Source: Sphingomonas psychrotolerans
Lineage (GTDB): Bacteria > Pseudomonadota > Alphaproteobacteria > Sphingomonadales > Sphingomonadaceae
Direction: 5' to 3'
Assembly: GCF_002796605.1 (NCBI RefSeq)
Contig: NZ_CP024923.1
Span: 3,293,501-3,357,500 of the forward strand
Length of the DNA: 64,000 nucleotides
Shown here: positions 18,551 to 27,049 of the stretch, one piece after another
Layout of the letters: each line of letters begins with the position of its first letter
Position numbering within the stretch: the stretch's first letter is position 1
Notes under the pieces: model-generated
The model's database searches: none
The model's input: the letters and a program-made list of their open reading frames with translations, nothing else
Told to the model about the DNA's origin: nothing
Program-made: the position numbers and the translations under genes

Positions 18551-20683
18551 ATGGCTTCCAGAAAACCGCAAACACCCGCCCGCAAATCCTGGTGGCGCAC
18601 CGGCTCGGCCTGGAAGCGGATCGCATTATGGACCCTGATCGCCGGCGTCGGCGTCGGGCTGATTGCCATGGTGGCGCTGCTGACCGCCGTCTATTCGACG
18701 CGTTCGTCGCTCCCGAGCTATGACGAGCTCAAATCCTCGCCCAACGGCCAGATGGTCCGCGTCCACGCCGCCGACAGCACCGTTCTGGTCTCGCTCGGGC
18801 CGAGTTACGGCGAGTGGATCAAATACGACCAGATTCCGCAGGTGATGAAGGACGCGATCATCGCCGTCGAGGATCGCCGGTTCGAGAGCCATTGGGGGGT
18901 TGATCCGCTGGGGCTCGCGCGCGCGGTGCGCACCGGCATCGCCAATCGCGGGACCGGACGCCGCCTGCAAGGCGCCTCGACGATCACCCAGCAGGTCGCG
19001 CGCACAATCTTCCTGTCGAACAAATATGATTTCGGACGGAAGATGCGCGAGGCGGTGCTCGCACTGGCGATGGAGCGCAAATTCTCCAAGGATCAGATCC
19101 TCGAACTCTATCTCAACAAGGTCTATTTCGGTGGCGGCGCGTACGGAATCGACGCCGCGTCCCGGAAGTTCTTCGGGCATCCGGCGAGCAGTCTAAGCCT
19201 CGCCGAAGCCGCAGTGATCGCCGGCCTCGTCAAGGCGCCGTCGCATTATTCGCCGACCGCTGACGCCGAGGCTGCGGTGAGCCGCGCCAGCGTCGTGCTC
19301 GGCGTGATGGCCGAGACCGGAAAGATCAGCCAGGCGACCGCCGCGGCGACCGATCCGCGCACGGTCAAGCTCGCCCCTGAGCCGCGCCAGAACAGCGTGC
19401 GCTATTTCACCGACTGGGCACTCCCCCAGCTCGAGACGCTGATCGACGAGACCGAGGCGCCGCTCGAAGTGTGGACGACGCTTGATCTGGGCATGCAGCG
19501 CGCCGCCGACGAAGCGATCCGCAAGAACGCACCCGGCGATGCACAGGGCGCGCTCGTCAGCCTCGATCGCGACGGCGCTGTGCGGGCGATGGTCGGCGGT
19601 AAGGACTATGTCGCCTCGATCTACAATCGCGCCACGCAGGCCGTCCGCCAACCGGGATCCGCGTTCAAGCTGTTCGTCTATCTCTCCGCGCTCGAGGCCG
19701 GGCACAAGGTCGACGATATCGTCGTCGACGAGCCGGTGACGATCAACGGCTGGAGCCCCCGCAACAATTCGGGGCGCAATTCTGGCCAGATCACGATCCG
19801 CACCGCCTTCACCTATTCGATCAACACGATCGCGGCGAAGCTGGGCCAGGAAGTCGGCTTCGGCACCGTCGCCGACATGGCGCGGCGCTTCGGCATCACC
19901 ACGCCGATCAACACCCAGCCGGCGATGGTGCTCGGCACTTCGAACGTCCGGCTGATCGACATGACCCGCGCCTTCGCCTCGGTGGGGCAGAAGGGCGTCG
20001 CGGTCACGCCTTACGGCATTACCCGCGTCACTGCGAACGGCAACGTGATCTACCAGCACGAAGTAGATACCAGCCATGTGCTGGTCGCCCCCTATGTCGC
20101 GGCGCAGATGACCGACCTGCTCCAGACCGCCGTCGCCACCGGCACCGGGCGCGCGGCGCAGATCGGCCGGCCGGTCGCCGGCAAGACCGGCACCACCAGT
20201 TCGAACAAGGACGGCTGGTTTATCGGCTTTTCGAGCGGACTGACCACCGGGGTATGGATGGGTCGCGACGACGCCAAGGTCGTCCCGGGGCTGCAGGGCG
20301 GCACCGCACCGGCGCGCGCTTTTGCGGCCTTCATGACCAAGGCGGTGGCTAAACGCCCGGTCGAGCAGTTCGAGACGCAGGTCACCCTGCCCGAATGGCA
20401 GCTCGAGCCCGAGGACAATGCCTATTATACCGCGCCCGATAACGGGATGTTCGTCGACGCCGATGGCAATCCGCTGTCTGAGGAGCGGCAGCCGCGCAGC
20501 GACGATAGCGAGGAAGGTGCGCAGGGGGACGAGCAGCTCGATCAGGACTGGATCGATCGGATGACGGGCAATCGCCCGCCGGCGCCGCAGCCCGATCCCG
20601 GCCGCGCCCCGCCGCCCCGCGACGCCGCCCGCCAGCCGCCGCAGGATCGCGCGCCTCCGCGGGAAAATCCGGAGGGGTTTTAA
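18551..20683 (+). CDS. Bifunctional penicillin-binding protein (transglycosylase/transpeptidase)
   Basis: A 710-residue class A PBP of the PBP1a family. One membrane helix (about residues 22-48) is followed by the GT51 glycosyltransferase domain with EDRRFESHWGVD (E107) and GASTITQQVAR, then the transpeptidase with S370-x-x-K373 (PGSAFK), SIN at 423-425 and KTGTT at 545. The last 90 residues are acidic then proline- and arginine-rich and probably disordered. It polymerises and cross-links peptidoglycan in the periplasm. It is monocistronic by spacing and convergent with the YgjP-like gene. Confidence 0.95.
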   Translation: MASRKPQTPARKSWWRTGSAWKRIALWTLIAGVGVGLIAMVALLTAVYSTRSSLPSYDELKSSPNGQMVRVHAADSTVLVSLGPSYGEWIKYDQIPQVMKDAIIAVEDRRFESHWGVDPLGLARAVRTGIANRGTGRRLQGASTITQQVARTIFLSNKYDFGRKMREAVLALAMERKFSKDQILELYLNKVYFGGGAYGIDAASRKFFGHPASSLSLAEAAVIAGLVKAPSHYSPTADAEAAVSRASVVLGVMAETGKISQATAAATDPRTVKLAPEPRQNSVRYFTDWALPQLETLIDETEAPLEVWTTLDLGMQRAADEAIRKNAPGDAQGALVSLDRDGAVRAMVGGKDYVASIYNRATQAVRQPGSAFKLFVYLSALEAGHKVDDIVVDEPVTINGWSPRNNSGRNSGQITIRTAFTYSINTIAAKLGQEVGFGTVADMARRFGITTPINTQPAMVLGTSNVRLIDMTRAFASVGQKGVAVTPYGITRVTANGNVIYQHEVDTSHVLVAPYVAAQMTDLLQTAVATGTGRAAQIGRPVAGKTGTTSSNKDGWFIGFSSGLTTGVWMGRDDAKVVPGLQGGTAPARAFAAFMTKAVAKRPVEQFETQVTLPEWQLEPEDNAYYTAPDNGMFVDADGNPLSEERQPRSDDSEEGAQGDEQLDQDWIDRMTGNRPPAPQPDPGRAPPPRDAARQPPQDRAPPRENPEGF

Positions 20684-20689
20684 CGGCGT

Positions 20690-21379
20690 TCAGGCCGTTG
20701 GCGCCTCGTTCCCACGTCCCACCCAGTGCAGCGCTGCGCCGTTGCGCCGCAGCCAATGCCGCGCCGGTGTCGGATCGGCTTCGAACAGCGTCTGGACCAG
20801 CCGGTGGAAGACCGGCGAATGGTTCATGTGGATGCGGTGGGCCACTTCATGCGCCACCGTCGCGCGGCGCACGAAATCCGGCGCGAGGATCAGCCGCCAG
20901 CTATAGCGGATCGCCCCCGAGGATGCGCAGCTCCCCCAGCGGCCACGCGGATCGCCGATCGACACGCGAGTCACGCTCACCCCGGCCCGCTCGGCATATT
21001 CGGCAGTCTCTGCGCTGAGCACACGCAGCGCTTCGGCACGCAGCCAGCGCTCGATGCGGCGTTCGAGCCCTTCGCGCGGACCGCCGCAGATCAGTCTTTC
21101 GCCCTCCCGCCGCGGCACGCGCGGGGCTGTCGGCACATAATCGATTTCTATGTCGCACCCGCCAAAGGGAAAACGCGCGCCGGGAGCCAGAGGCAGACTG
21201 CCCGGGAGCCGGGCCTGCTGCGTCGCGATCCATCCGCGCTGCTCCTCGGCCCAGGCCAATCCCTTCTTGATCGACGCGCGCGGCGGCAACGTCAGCCGCA
21301 CCTTGCCGTCGCGGGGATCGACGGCGAGGCGCATCCGGCGGGCGCGGGCGTGGCGGACGATTTCGATCGCCCCCGTCAC
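20690..21379 (-). CDS. YgjP-like metal-dependent hydrolase (M48/DUF45 type)
   Basis: A 229-residue protein with the zincin motif HEVAHRIHMNHSPVFH (HExxH plus a downstream His) and the family segment GDPRGRWGSCASSGAIRYSW, as in YgjP/SprT-like predicted metallopeptidases. The N-terminal part (RHARARRMRLAVDPRDGKVR) is the usual YgjP beta-strand region. The start is a GTG that overlaps the stop of the YcgN-like gene (GTGA), so it is the last gene of a three-gene operon with the SCO protein. The substrate is unknown. Confidence 0.88.
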   Translation of the reverse strand: MTGAIEIVRHARARRMRLAVDPRDGKVRLTLPPRASIKKGLAWAEEQRGWIATQQARLPGSLPLAPGARFPFGGCDIEIDYVPTAPRVPRREGERLICGGPREGLERRIERWLRAEALRVLSAETAEYAERAGVSVTRVSIGDPRGRWGSCASSGAIRYSWRLILAPDFVRRATVAHEVAHRIHMNHSPVFHRLVQTLFEADPTPARHWLRRNGAALHWVGRGNEAPTA

Positions 21380-21810
21380 AGCTCCCGGTCCACCAGATGA
21401 TGCTCGAAATCGCCGGCATCGTCCTCGGATATCGTCCAGCCGCGAGTCGACTGACCGGCAGTGTGCACCGACTCGGGATCGCCGCTCACCAGATAGTGCC
21501 AGTCGGGAAGCTGCTCGCCCGCGGCGCGCAACCGATAGGCGCAGGTCGAGGGGAGCCATTCGATCCCCGCGACATTGTTCGTGTTGAGCCGGACGCATTC
21601 GCTGACATAGGCATGGCGGTGGCGATAATCGCTGCACCGCCCCATCCGCCGATCGAGCAGCCGGCAGGCGACGTTGGTCGCGTGCAGTTCGCCGGTGTCT
21701 TCGTCCTCGAGCTTGTGCACGCAGCATTTGCCGCAACCGTCGCACAACGCCTCCCATTGGGCGCGATCGAGCTTGTCGAGCGGGGTATCTTCCCAGAAGC
21801 GGCCGCTCAT
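21376..21810 (-). CDS. YcgN family cysteine cluster protein
   Basis: A 144-residue protein with cysteines at 23, 26, 29 and 30 (ALCDGCGKCCVHKLED), 49, 59, 72 and 90, the cysteine cluster of the YcgN/UPF0260 family, probably a metal or Fe-S site. The N-terminus MSGRFWEDTPLDKLDRAQWE is typical. It overlaps both neighbours by four bases (SCO upstream, YgjP-like downstream), so the three are translationally coupled. Biochemical function is not established for the family. Confidence 0.9.
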   Translation of the reverse strand: MSGRFWEDTPLDKLDRAQWEALCDGCGKCCVHKLEDEDTGELHATNVACRLLDRRMGRCSDYRHRHAYVSECVRLNTNNVAGIEWLPSTCAYRLRAAGEQLPDWHYLVSGDPESVHTAGQSTRGWTISEDDAGDFEHHLVDREL

Positions 21811-22409
21811 CTTGCCCAATGCTGCACTTGCTCGGCGATCGCCGCGCCGTCCTTGTCGATCGGCAGCGAAGCGATCGGCTCGCCATTGGGTCCCATCAGG
21901 AAGGCGACCGCGAGATGATCGACCATGTAGCCGCCGCCGGGGCCGGCCGGCTGCTTCTTGAAATAGACCGCATAGCTTTTGGCGGCCGCCGCGATCGCCT
22001 GCGGGCTGCCGGTGAGGCCGACGATGCGCGGGTGGAAATTGGCCACGAATTGCTTGACGACCGCGGGCGTATCGCGCTCCGGATCGACGGTGATGAAGAT
22101 CGGCACGACCTTCTGCGCGACGCGCGGCGCCTGCTCGTCGAGCAGTTTCATCGCCTGGCCGATCTTGGCCATGTCGGTCGGGCAGACGTCGGGGCAATAG
22201 GTGTAGCCGAAATAGACGATGCGGTAGCGGCCGGCGAAATCGCTGTCGCGCACCGCCTTGCCGTCTTGATCGACGAGCGCGAACGGACCGCCGATCCGCG
22301 CACCGGCGAGCGGGGGCGCCTCGGCCTTGCCGGCACCGCAACCGGCGAGCGGAGCAGCGGCGAGCAGCGCGAGGGCTGGAAACATCCTGTACATGGTGCA
22401 CGCAGCCAT
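21807..22409 (-). CDS. SCO family lipoprotein (cytochrome oxidase copper chaperone)
   Basis: About 200 residues. A signal ending in the lipobox LAGC anchors it in the inner membrane facing the periplasm. The thioredoxin fold carries the copper motif YTYCPDVCPTD (CxxxC) and a late histidine in GGYMVDHLAV, the third copper ligand of SCO1/SenC. It delivers copper to the CuA site of cytochrome c oxidase. Alternative ATGs at 22394 and 22385 give a shorter signal peptide. It is first in the operon with the YcgN- and YgjP-like genes and divergent from the ankyrin gene. Confidence 0.92.
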   Translation of the reverse strand: MAACTMYRMFPALALLAAAPLAGCGAGKAEAPPLAGARIGGPFALVDQDGKAVRDSDFAGRYRIVYFGYTYCPDVCPTDMAKIGQAMKLLDEQAPRVAQKVVPIFITVDPERDTPAVVKQFVANFHPRIVGLTGSPQAIAAAAKSYAVYFKKQPAGPGGGYMVDHLAVAFLMGPNGEPIASLPIDKDGAAIAEQVQHWAR

Positions 22410-22464
22410 GATCTGTTAGGCGGGCGCTTGCAAGAACGGGGTTCAGCCAGGGGTCAGCCGTATC

Positions 22465-23073
22465 ATGGGTTTTCGTGTGTTCCGCGTAGCCGCCGTCGCC
22501 GCATTGGCGATCAGCGCCATGCCCGCCGCAGCGCAGCAGTTTTCGGACGGTTATGAATTCCTCAAGGCGATCCGGGATTCCGACGGCGCCAAGGTCAACA
22601 AATTCCTGCTCGATCGTTCGCTGCGCATCGTCAACACCAAGGAGCGCAGCAGCGGCGAGGGCGCGCTGCACATCGTCGCCAAGCGCTCGGACGCCCTCTA
22701 TCTGCGGGTGCTGCTTCAGGCCGACGACGTCAATCCGAACCTGCAGGACGCACGCGGCAACACCGCATTGATCTTCGCCATCGCGCAGAATTGGAGCGAG
22801 GGCGTCGGCATCCTGATCAAATATCGCGCCAACGTGAACCTCGCCAACACCGCGGGCGAGACGCCGCTGATCCGCGCCGTGCAGATGCACAATGTCGAGA
22901 TCGTCCGCCAGTTGCTCGACGCCAGGGCCGATCCCGATCGCGCCGATTTCGGCAGCGGCAAATCCGCGCGCGATTATGCCCGCGAGAACACGCGCTACCC
23001 GGCAATCGCAAAGCTGCTCGCCGCCGCGCCGAAGCCCGGCCAGAAAGCCGGGGCGCCGGGTCCGACGCGCTGA
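22465..23073 (+). CDS. Secreted ankyrin-repeat protein
   Basis: A 202-residue protein with a signal peptide (cleavage near PAAAQQ). About four ankyrin repeats follow, seen as GEGALHIVAKRSDALYLRVL, DARGNTALIFAIAQNWSEGV and TAGETPLIRAVQMHNVEIVR. The C-terminus is Ala/Pro/Gly-rich. Location is probably periplasmic. In bacteria, secreted ankyrin proteins can partner with catalases or act as scaffolds, but nothing here shows a partner. It is divergent from the SCO operon with only 55 bases between starts. Confidence 0.85.
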   Translation: MGFRVFRVAAVAALAISAMPAAAQQFSDGYEFLKAIRDSDGAKVNKFLLDRSLRIVNTKERSSGEGALHIVAKRSDALYLRVLLQADDVNPNLQDARGNTALIFAIAQNWSEGVGILIKYRANVNLANTAGETPLIRAVQMHNVEIVRQLLDARADPDRADFGSGKSARDYARENTRYPAIAKLLAAAPKPGQKAGAPGPTR

Positions 23074-23077
23074 CCGG

Positions 23078-23560
23078 TCAGAAGACCTGCTCAGCCTCCG
23101 GGTCGAGCAGGTGGGTGACGCGCCGCGCCGCGCGGCGGGCGAAGGCGAGGGTACATTTCTTCCGCGTCGCGCTGGCGAGCGGCACCGTCGCCGCTTCGCG
23201 CACCACCGCCGCATCGTAGCGATCGGCGACGATCAGACCCGCGCGCGCAGGCAGGAAACCCTCCTGTTCGAACGGCCTCAGGTCGAACCCCTGCGGCACC
23301 GCCCAGAAGAAGCGATCGCAATGCGCGAGATAGTCGGTCCATTTGGCGTCGCCGAGCAGATCGGCGCGCGACACCTTGATCTCGACGATCACGATGTTGC
23401 CGCGCGAATCGAGCGCCATCAGATCGGCACGCCGGCCGCCGTCTAGCGGCACTTCGGCAATCGTCGCGATATCGTGACGGAGCAGCATCCGCGTCACGCC
23501 GCGGGCGACGTCGCTCGCCACCAAGGGCGCGTCGGATGACAAAACAGCCGGGGAGGTCAT
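23078..23560 (-). CDS. mmcB: MmcB family DNA repair protein
   Basis: A 160-residue PD-(D/E)xK nuclease-like protein with RRADLMALDSRGNIVIVEIK, the active-site strand pair of the family. In Caulobacter mmcB is a DNA-damage-induced gene. An SOS-type GAAC-N7-GAAC box lies at 23573-23587, just upstream, supporting LexA control. The ATG at 23560 sits in the loop of a 12-base hairpin that also looks like the sleB terminator. A TTG at 23542 or GTG at 23521 are alternative starts. A promoter TTCCCC-N17-TAACAG would place the transcript start within a few bases of the ATG. Confidence 0.88.
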   Translation of the reverse strand: MTSPAVLSSDAPLVASDVARGVTRMLLRHDIATIAEVPLDGGRRADLMALDSRGNIVIVEIKVSRADLLGDAKWTDYLAHCDRFFWAVPQGFDLRPFEQEGFLPARAGLIVADRYDAAVVREAATVPLASATRKKCTLAFARRAARRVTHLLDPEAEQVF

Positions 23561-23571
23561 CCCCGGCTGTT
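23543..23571 (-). terminator. Hairpin with T-run, containing the mmcB start codon
   Basis: AACAGCCGGGGA and TCCCCGGCTGTT form a perfect 12-base stem with a five-base loop. On the minus strand it is followed by TTTTG, so it has the form of an intrinsic terminator for sleB. The mmcB ATG (23560-23558) lies across the loop edge. Confidence 0.75.
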
Positions 23572-23572
23572 A

Positions 23573-23587
23573 GAACATTCAGCGAAC
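23573..23587. promoter_or_regulatory. SOS (LexA) box upstream of mmcB
   Basis: GAAC-ATTCAGC-GAAC matches the alphaproteobacterial LexA site GAAC-N7-GAAC (GTTC-N7-GTTC on the other strand) exactly. It lies 13 bases upstream of the mmcB ATG, within the predicted promoter spacer. Confidence 0.75.
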
Positions 23588-23609
23588 ACGGGGAAGCCCC
23601 GCATCGGCA

Positions 23610-24257
23610 TCAGCGATAGAAAACGTGATTGCCGACGGTGGCGACGCGCGGCCGGTTCCAGCTCGGCTTCACATAGCGTGCATGGAAATATAGCGCGTTC
23701 GCGGCAGGGCTGTCCCACAAATCCTTCTGCGCGACCTTGGCTACCGCGAGCGCCTTGCGCCACTGGGCATTGGCCGGCGGAGTCGGCAGCTTGCCGCCAC
23801 GGACGAACGAGAACTGGCCGCGCTGGGTGATCACCGAGCAGATCGACTTGGGAAAGCGGCCGGATTGCGTGCGATTGATGATTACGTCGGCGACGGCGAG
23901 CTGGCCCGCGAGCGGCTCGCTCTTCGCTTCGTAATAGACACCGACCGCGAGGCAGTTGAGTTCGCTATCGGCACCGGCGCCGCCCTCGTGCGCGGCAACC
24001 GCGGCGGAGAGAGAGGCGAAATCCTGATCTTCCTGGAGTGCGGCCTGCGGAAGCGGCTGCACGATCTCGCCGTCCTGCTTCAGGACCGGCTGCGCCACGA
24101 TCATGGGCGCGGGAACCACATGGTGTTCCTGGGTGTTGACTGCCTGAACCTGGGCCTCTTGGCTCACCAGACTGGCGTCGAGCGTGGCGGCATTCGCAAG
24201 TGCGCCAGCGCAAAAAGTCACAGCCGCGAAAGTCGCGGCGCGTGGCATGAACTTCAT
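23610..24257 (-). CDS. SleB-type cell wall hydrolase
   Basis: A 215-residue secreted protein. A signal peptide (cleavage near ANA-ATL) is followed by a variable linker and the Hydrolase_2/SleB domain: LNCLAVGVYYEAKSEPLAGQ with the catalytic glutamate in YYEA, VADVIINRTQSGRFP, and the C-terminal ANALYFHARYVKPSW. It should cleave the glycan strands of peptidoglycan. The ATG at 24257 is used; a TTG one codon upstream is less likely. It is followed by a hairpin that overlaps the next gene, mmcB. Confidence 0.93.
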   Translation of the reverse strand: MKFMPRAATFAAVTFCAGALANAATLDASLVSQEAQVQAVNTQEHHVVPAPMIVAQPVLKQDGEIVQPLPQAALQEDQDFASLSAAVAAHEGGAGADSELNCLAVGVYYEAKSEPLAGQLAVADVIINRTQSGRFPKSICSVITQRGQFSFVRGGKLPTPPANAQWRKALAVAKVAQKDLWDSPAANALYFHARYVKPSWNRPRVATVGNHVFYR

Positions 24258-24411
24258 CAAACTTCGATACTATGCGGTGGTGTGCAGCCAGCCCCGTCAT
24301 ATCCATGGGCTGCCGGACGTCCCCCCGACTGCGTAACCGCCCGGTTTCACACCCCGACCGACACAACGCTATTGAACGAATGCCGCCAATGGCCCGCGCG
24401 CACGTTCTGAG

Positions 24412-24750
24412 TCAACTAAGGTTCATCGTTTCAGCGGCGAAGCGTTCGGCGTCTGCGATATCCAGTTCGATCACCCACAAATCGCAGTCGAAACCGCGGC
24501 GGCGCTGCCAATAGTCGCTGACTGCCCCCTCATTCGCAATATCTTGTGGTCCCGAAGGGATCAGCGCGGGGACGCCCTGGGGGCCCAAGCCCCGTTCGAA
24601 GAAGCGCGGATTCGTGCCTTTGTGGTACGTCACCAACAAGATGCCCCCGGAGGTTTCATCGCCTTTTGCGAGGACCATCGCCGAGCCGCCCTGCTGATCC
24701 GCGCGGCGGACCAGTGCGCTCACCAGCATCGCGCTGGTCAGCCGTGCCAT
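24412..24750 (-). CDS. DUF1491 family protein
   Basis: A 112-residue protein, MARLTSAMLVSALVRRADQQ, with GGILLVTYHKGTNPRFFERG in the middle and DCDLWVIELDIADAERF near the end. This is the DUF1491 pattern found across alphaproteobacteria. There are no membrane segments. The ATG shares one base with the stop of the thioesterase gene (TGATG), so it is coupled to ptsN and the thioesterase. Function is unknown. Confidence 0.85.
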   Translation of the reverse strand: MARLTSAMLVSALVRRADQQGGSAMVLAKGDETSGGILLVTYHKGTNPRFFERGLGPQGVPALIPSGPQDIANEGAVSDYWQRRRGFDCDLWVIELDIADAERFAAETMNLS

Positions 24751-25211
24751 CAAGCCGCCCGATAGCCAGGGAGCGAGGCGAGCGGAATTCGCGAGCGCAT
24801 GAACGTACCCGTCCCGCGCGCTGCCTCCTCGCCGCTTGCATCGATCAGCCGCGCCTCGGCGACGAATACCCGGCGCTGGCCGCTCACCCAGCGCCCTTCT
24901 GCGATCACCGGACCCTCACCCAACGGTTTGGTGAACAGCAGATTGAACGCCGTGGTCAGCAGGAAGCGATCGGTGACGAGGCTGTTCGCGGCATAGAAAG
25001 CGGCGTCGTCGAGCATCTTGAAATAGCTGGTGCCATGCGCCGCGCCCGCTGCGTGGAAATAGCGCGAGTCGATCTGGAAACGGATCCGCGCGACTCCGCC
25101 CTCGGCGATTTCCAGCGTCGATTCGAACAGCCGATTGATCGGCGCCGCGGCATAGAGCGACTCGAGCGCACGGAAATGCGCCGCTGCGCCGCGGGGTTCA
25201 GGCGGCGTCAC
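24750..25211 (-). CDS. PaaI/YiiD-type hotdog-fold thioesterase
   Basis: A 153-residue protein of the hotdog superfamily: FHAAGAAHGTSYFKMLDDAA is the PaaI-like active region (H-G-S/T followed by an aspartate), and ARGTGTFMRSRIPL closes the fold. The GTG start at 25211 has GGAG four bases upstream and overlaps the end of ptsN by 14 bases. It probably hydrolyses a small acyl-CoA. It is the middle gene of ptsN-thioesterase-DUF1491. Confidence 0.82.
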   Translation of the reverse strand: MTPPEPRGAAAHFRALESLYAAAPINRLFESTLEIAEGGVARIRFQIDSRYFHAAGAAHGTSYFKMLDDAAFYAANSLVTDRFLLTTAFNLLFTKPLGEGPVIAEGRWVSGQRRVFVAEARLIDASGEEAARGTGTFMRSRIPLASLPGYRAA

Positions 25212-25665
25212 GCGTCTCCACGCCGGCGAGCAATGCGAACAGCGCATCGGGCGACCCTGCGCCGCGCAGCTTGGCCGCGAAATTGCGGTCGCGCAGTTTG
25301 CGCGACACGCAAGCGAGCGCCTTGAGATGTTCGGCCCCGGCGCCGACCGGCGAGAGCAGCATGAAGACGAGATCCACCGGCAGATCGTCGATCGCGGCGA
25401 AATCGACCGGGTGATCGAGCCGGACGAACACCCCTGCGACACGCTTCAGCCCTTCGAGCTTGCCGTGCGGAATCGCGATTCCGCTGCCAAAGCCGGTCGA
25501 GCCGAGCTTCTCACGTTCGGCCAGCCGCTCGGTCACCAATTTCGCGTCGACGCCATAAGCGCGCGCCGCGGCGGTGCCGAGCTGCTGGAACAGAGTCTTC
25601 TTGTTTGCCGCACCCAGGCCGGCGAGCACGGCCTCGGGCGTCAGCAAATCGCTGAGTTCGGTCAT
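25198..25665 (-). CDS. ptsN: PTS IIA-like nitrogen-regulatory protein PtsN
   Basis: A 155-residue EIIA-Ntr protein. The phosphoacceptor histidine is in GSGIAIPHGKLEGL. The N-terminus MTELSDLLTPEAVLAGLGAA is typical, and the segment DLVFMLLSPVGAGAEHLKAL is the conserved core. Through PtsP and NPr it relays phosphate and in many proteobacteria adjusts potassium and stress responses. It follows hpf, as in the common rpoN-hpf-ptsN order, though rpoN is absent here. A hairpin with a T-run lies between hpf and ptsN. Confidence 0.95.
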   Translation of the reverse strand: MTELSDLLTPEAVLAGLGAANKKTLFQQLGTAAARAYGVDAKLVTERLAEREKLGSTGFGSGIAIPHGKLEGLKRVAGVFVRLDHPVDFAAIDDLPVDLVFMLLSPVGAGAEHLKALACVSRKLRDRNFAAKLRGAGSPDALFALLAGVETRDAA

Positions 25666-25674
25666 CGCCTGTCC

Positions 25675-25699
25675 AAAAACAATCGCCCCCAAGGGCGAT
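25675..25699 (-). terminator. Intrinsic terminator between hpf and ptsN
   Basis: On the minus strand ATCGCCC-TTGG-GGGCGAT is followed by TGTTTTT. The 7-base stem and T-run fit a terminator or attenuator downstream of hpf, only ten bases before the ptsN ATG, so some readthrough is likely. Confidence 0.6.
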
Positions 25700-25705
25700 G
25701 CCCCC

Positions 25706-26293
25706 CTAGGCCTGTGCGCGGTTGGGCTCAACCCATCCGATCGTCCCGTCGCCGCGGCGATAGACCATGTTGTGCGCGCCCGTCGCAGTGTTGCGGAACA
25801 GCAGGGCATTGGTGTGGCGCAGATCGAGCATCATCACTGCGTCCGAAACCGTCGCCTCGGGCACGTCGACACGCGTTTCGGCGATGATCAGCGGCGCTTC
25901 GGCAGGCTCTTCCTCCTCGGCCGGCTCCTCGAACAAGGTATAGCCGGCATTGTCATAGGCACCGTTCTCGGCGAGCGCAGTGATCGCGCCGGTCTGCCGG
26001 TCCTTGAGCCGGCGGGTATAGCGGCGAAGCTGCTTGTCGATCCGGTCGGCCGCGCCATCGAACGCGCCATTGGCCTCCATCCCTTTATTGGCCGCCTTGA
26101 GCACGAGACCCTGCATCACGTGCATGACGATGTCGCAGGTAAAGCCATTGTCGTGCGGACCCTTGCCGAAGGTCACTTGCGAGGAGATCGCCCGCGAGAA
26201 ATATTTGTCAGCGACACCCTGGAGCCGTTCGGTGACCAGCGTCTTGAGCGCATCGCCCGTTTCGACCTGATGGCCAGAGACTCGGATATCCAT
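25706..26293 (-). CDS. hpf: Long-form ribosome hibernation promoting factor
   Basis: A 195-residue HPF (RaiA/YfiA family) with both domains. The N-terminal beta-alpha fold (MDIRVSGHQVETGDALKTLV) binds the decoding centre; an acidic linker (EEPAEEEEPAEAP) leads to the C-terminal dimerisation domain DAVMMLDLRHTNALLFRNTA, which pairs ribosomes into 100S particles. A strong GGAGG lies nine bases before the ATG. Usually induced on starvation. Confidence 0.95.
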   Translation of the reverse strand: MDIRVSGHQVETGDALKTLVTERLQGVADKYFSRAISSQVTFGKGPHDNGFTCDIVMHVMQGLVLKAANKGMEANGAFDGAADRIDKQLRRYTRRLKDRQTGAITALAENGAYDNAGYTLFEEPAEEEEPAEAPLIIAETRVDVPEATVSDAVMMLDLRHTNALLFRNTATGAHNMVYRRGDGTIGWVEPNRAQA

Positions 26294-26350
26294 GATGTTA
26301 CCTCCGCTTCAATATGAGGCCGCCCGTCTGCGCCGATGGCCGGATCCGGA

Positions 26351-27043
26351 TCAACCGGATGCGGCCAGGGCCCAGAGCGGGTCCTCCAATCCATGGACAA
26401 AGGCTGCGTGGCGCTCAAGTTCCACAGCCGATGCCGCAAAATGCCGCGCGGGCCGCACATGGATGCGCGTCGGCGCCTCCGCGGGGCTCTCGCGCATCAC
26501 CGGCGCGTCGACCGCGAGGCCGAGCGTGATCTGCCTGCCGCCGGTCAGTTCGACATAGACCTGCGCCAACAACTGCGCGTCGAGCAGCGCGCCGTGCAAT
26601 TGGCGTGCGCTGAGATCGATACCGTAGCGCACGCACAAAGCGTCGAGCGTGTGCTTGGCGCCCGGGTGCCTGACCCGCGCAATCGCCAGCGTATCGACCA
26701 TCCGGCTGGTGCAGATCGTCGGCCGGCCGCAGCGGCCGAGCTCGCCGTTCAAGAACGAGAAATCGAACCCGGCATTATGCGCAACCAAAGGGCAATCGCC
26801 GAGAAATTCGATCAGATCCTCGACGACGTCGTGGAACAACGGCTTGTCCGACAAGAAGCGTGCGCTCAGCCCGTGGACGCGCTCAGCCTCAGCCGGCATG
26901 TCGCGTTGCGGGTTGATATATTGGTGGAAATGCTTGCCGGTCGGCACCCGGTTGAGCATCTCGATACAGCCGATCTCGACCAGCCGGTCTCCGCCCGCGA
27001 AGCTGAGCCCCGTCGTTTCGGTATCGAACACGATTTCGCGCAT
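26351..27043 (-). CDS. dnaQ: DNA polymerase III subunit epsilon
   Basis: A 230-residue 3'-5' proofreading exonuclease. ExoI motif is [10 protein letters not shown] (D and E), ExoII is [13 protein letters not shown], and ExoIII is the late [14 protein letters not shown]. It is the last gene of the ppsR-maf-aroE-coaE-dnaQ operon that leads away from the origin in alphaproteobacteria. The start follows the coaE stop by six bases. The C-terminal tail after the nuclease domain is the polymerase-binding part. Confidence 0.96.
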   Translation of the reverse strand: MREIVFDTETTGLSFAGGDRLVEIGCIEMLNRVPTGKHFHQYINPQRDMPAEAERVHGLSARFLSDKPLFHDVVEDLIEFLGDCPLVAHNAGFDFSFLNGELGRCGRPTICTSRMVDTLAIARVRHPGAKHTLDALCVRYGIDLSARQLHGALLDAQLLAQVYVELTGGRQITLGLAVDAPVMRESPAEAPTRIHVRPARHFAASAVELERHAAFVHGLEDPLWALAASG

Positions 27044-27049
27044 ATCGCC

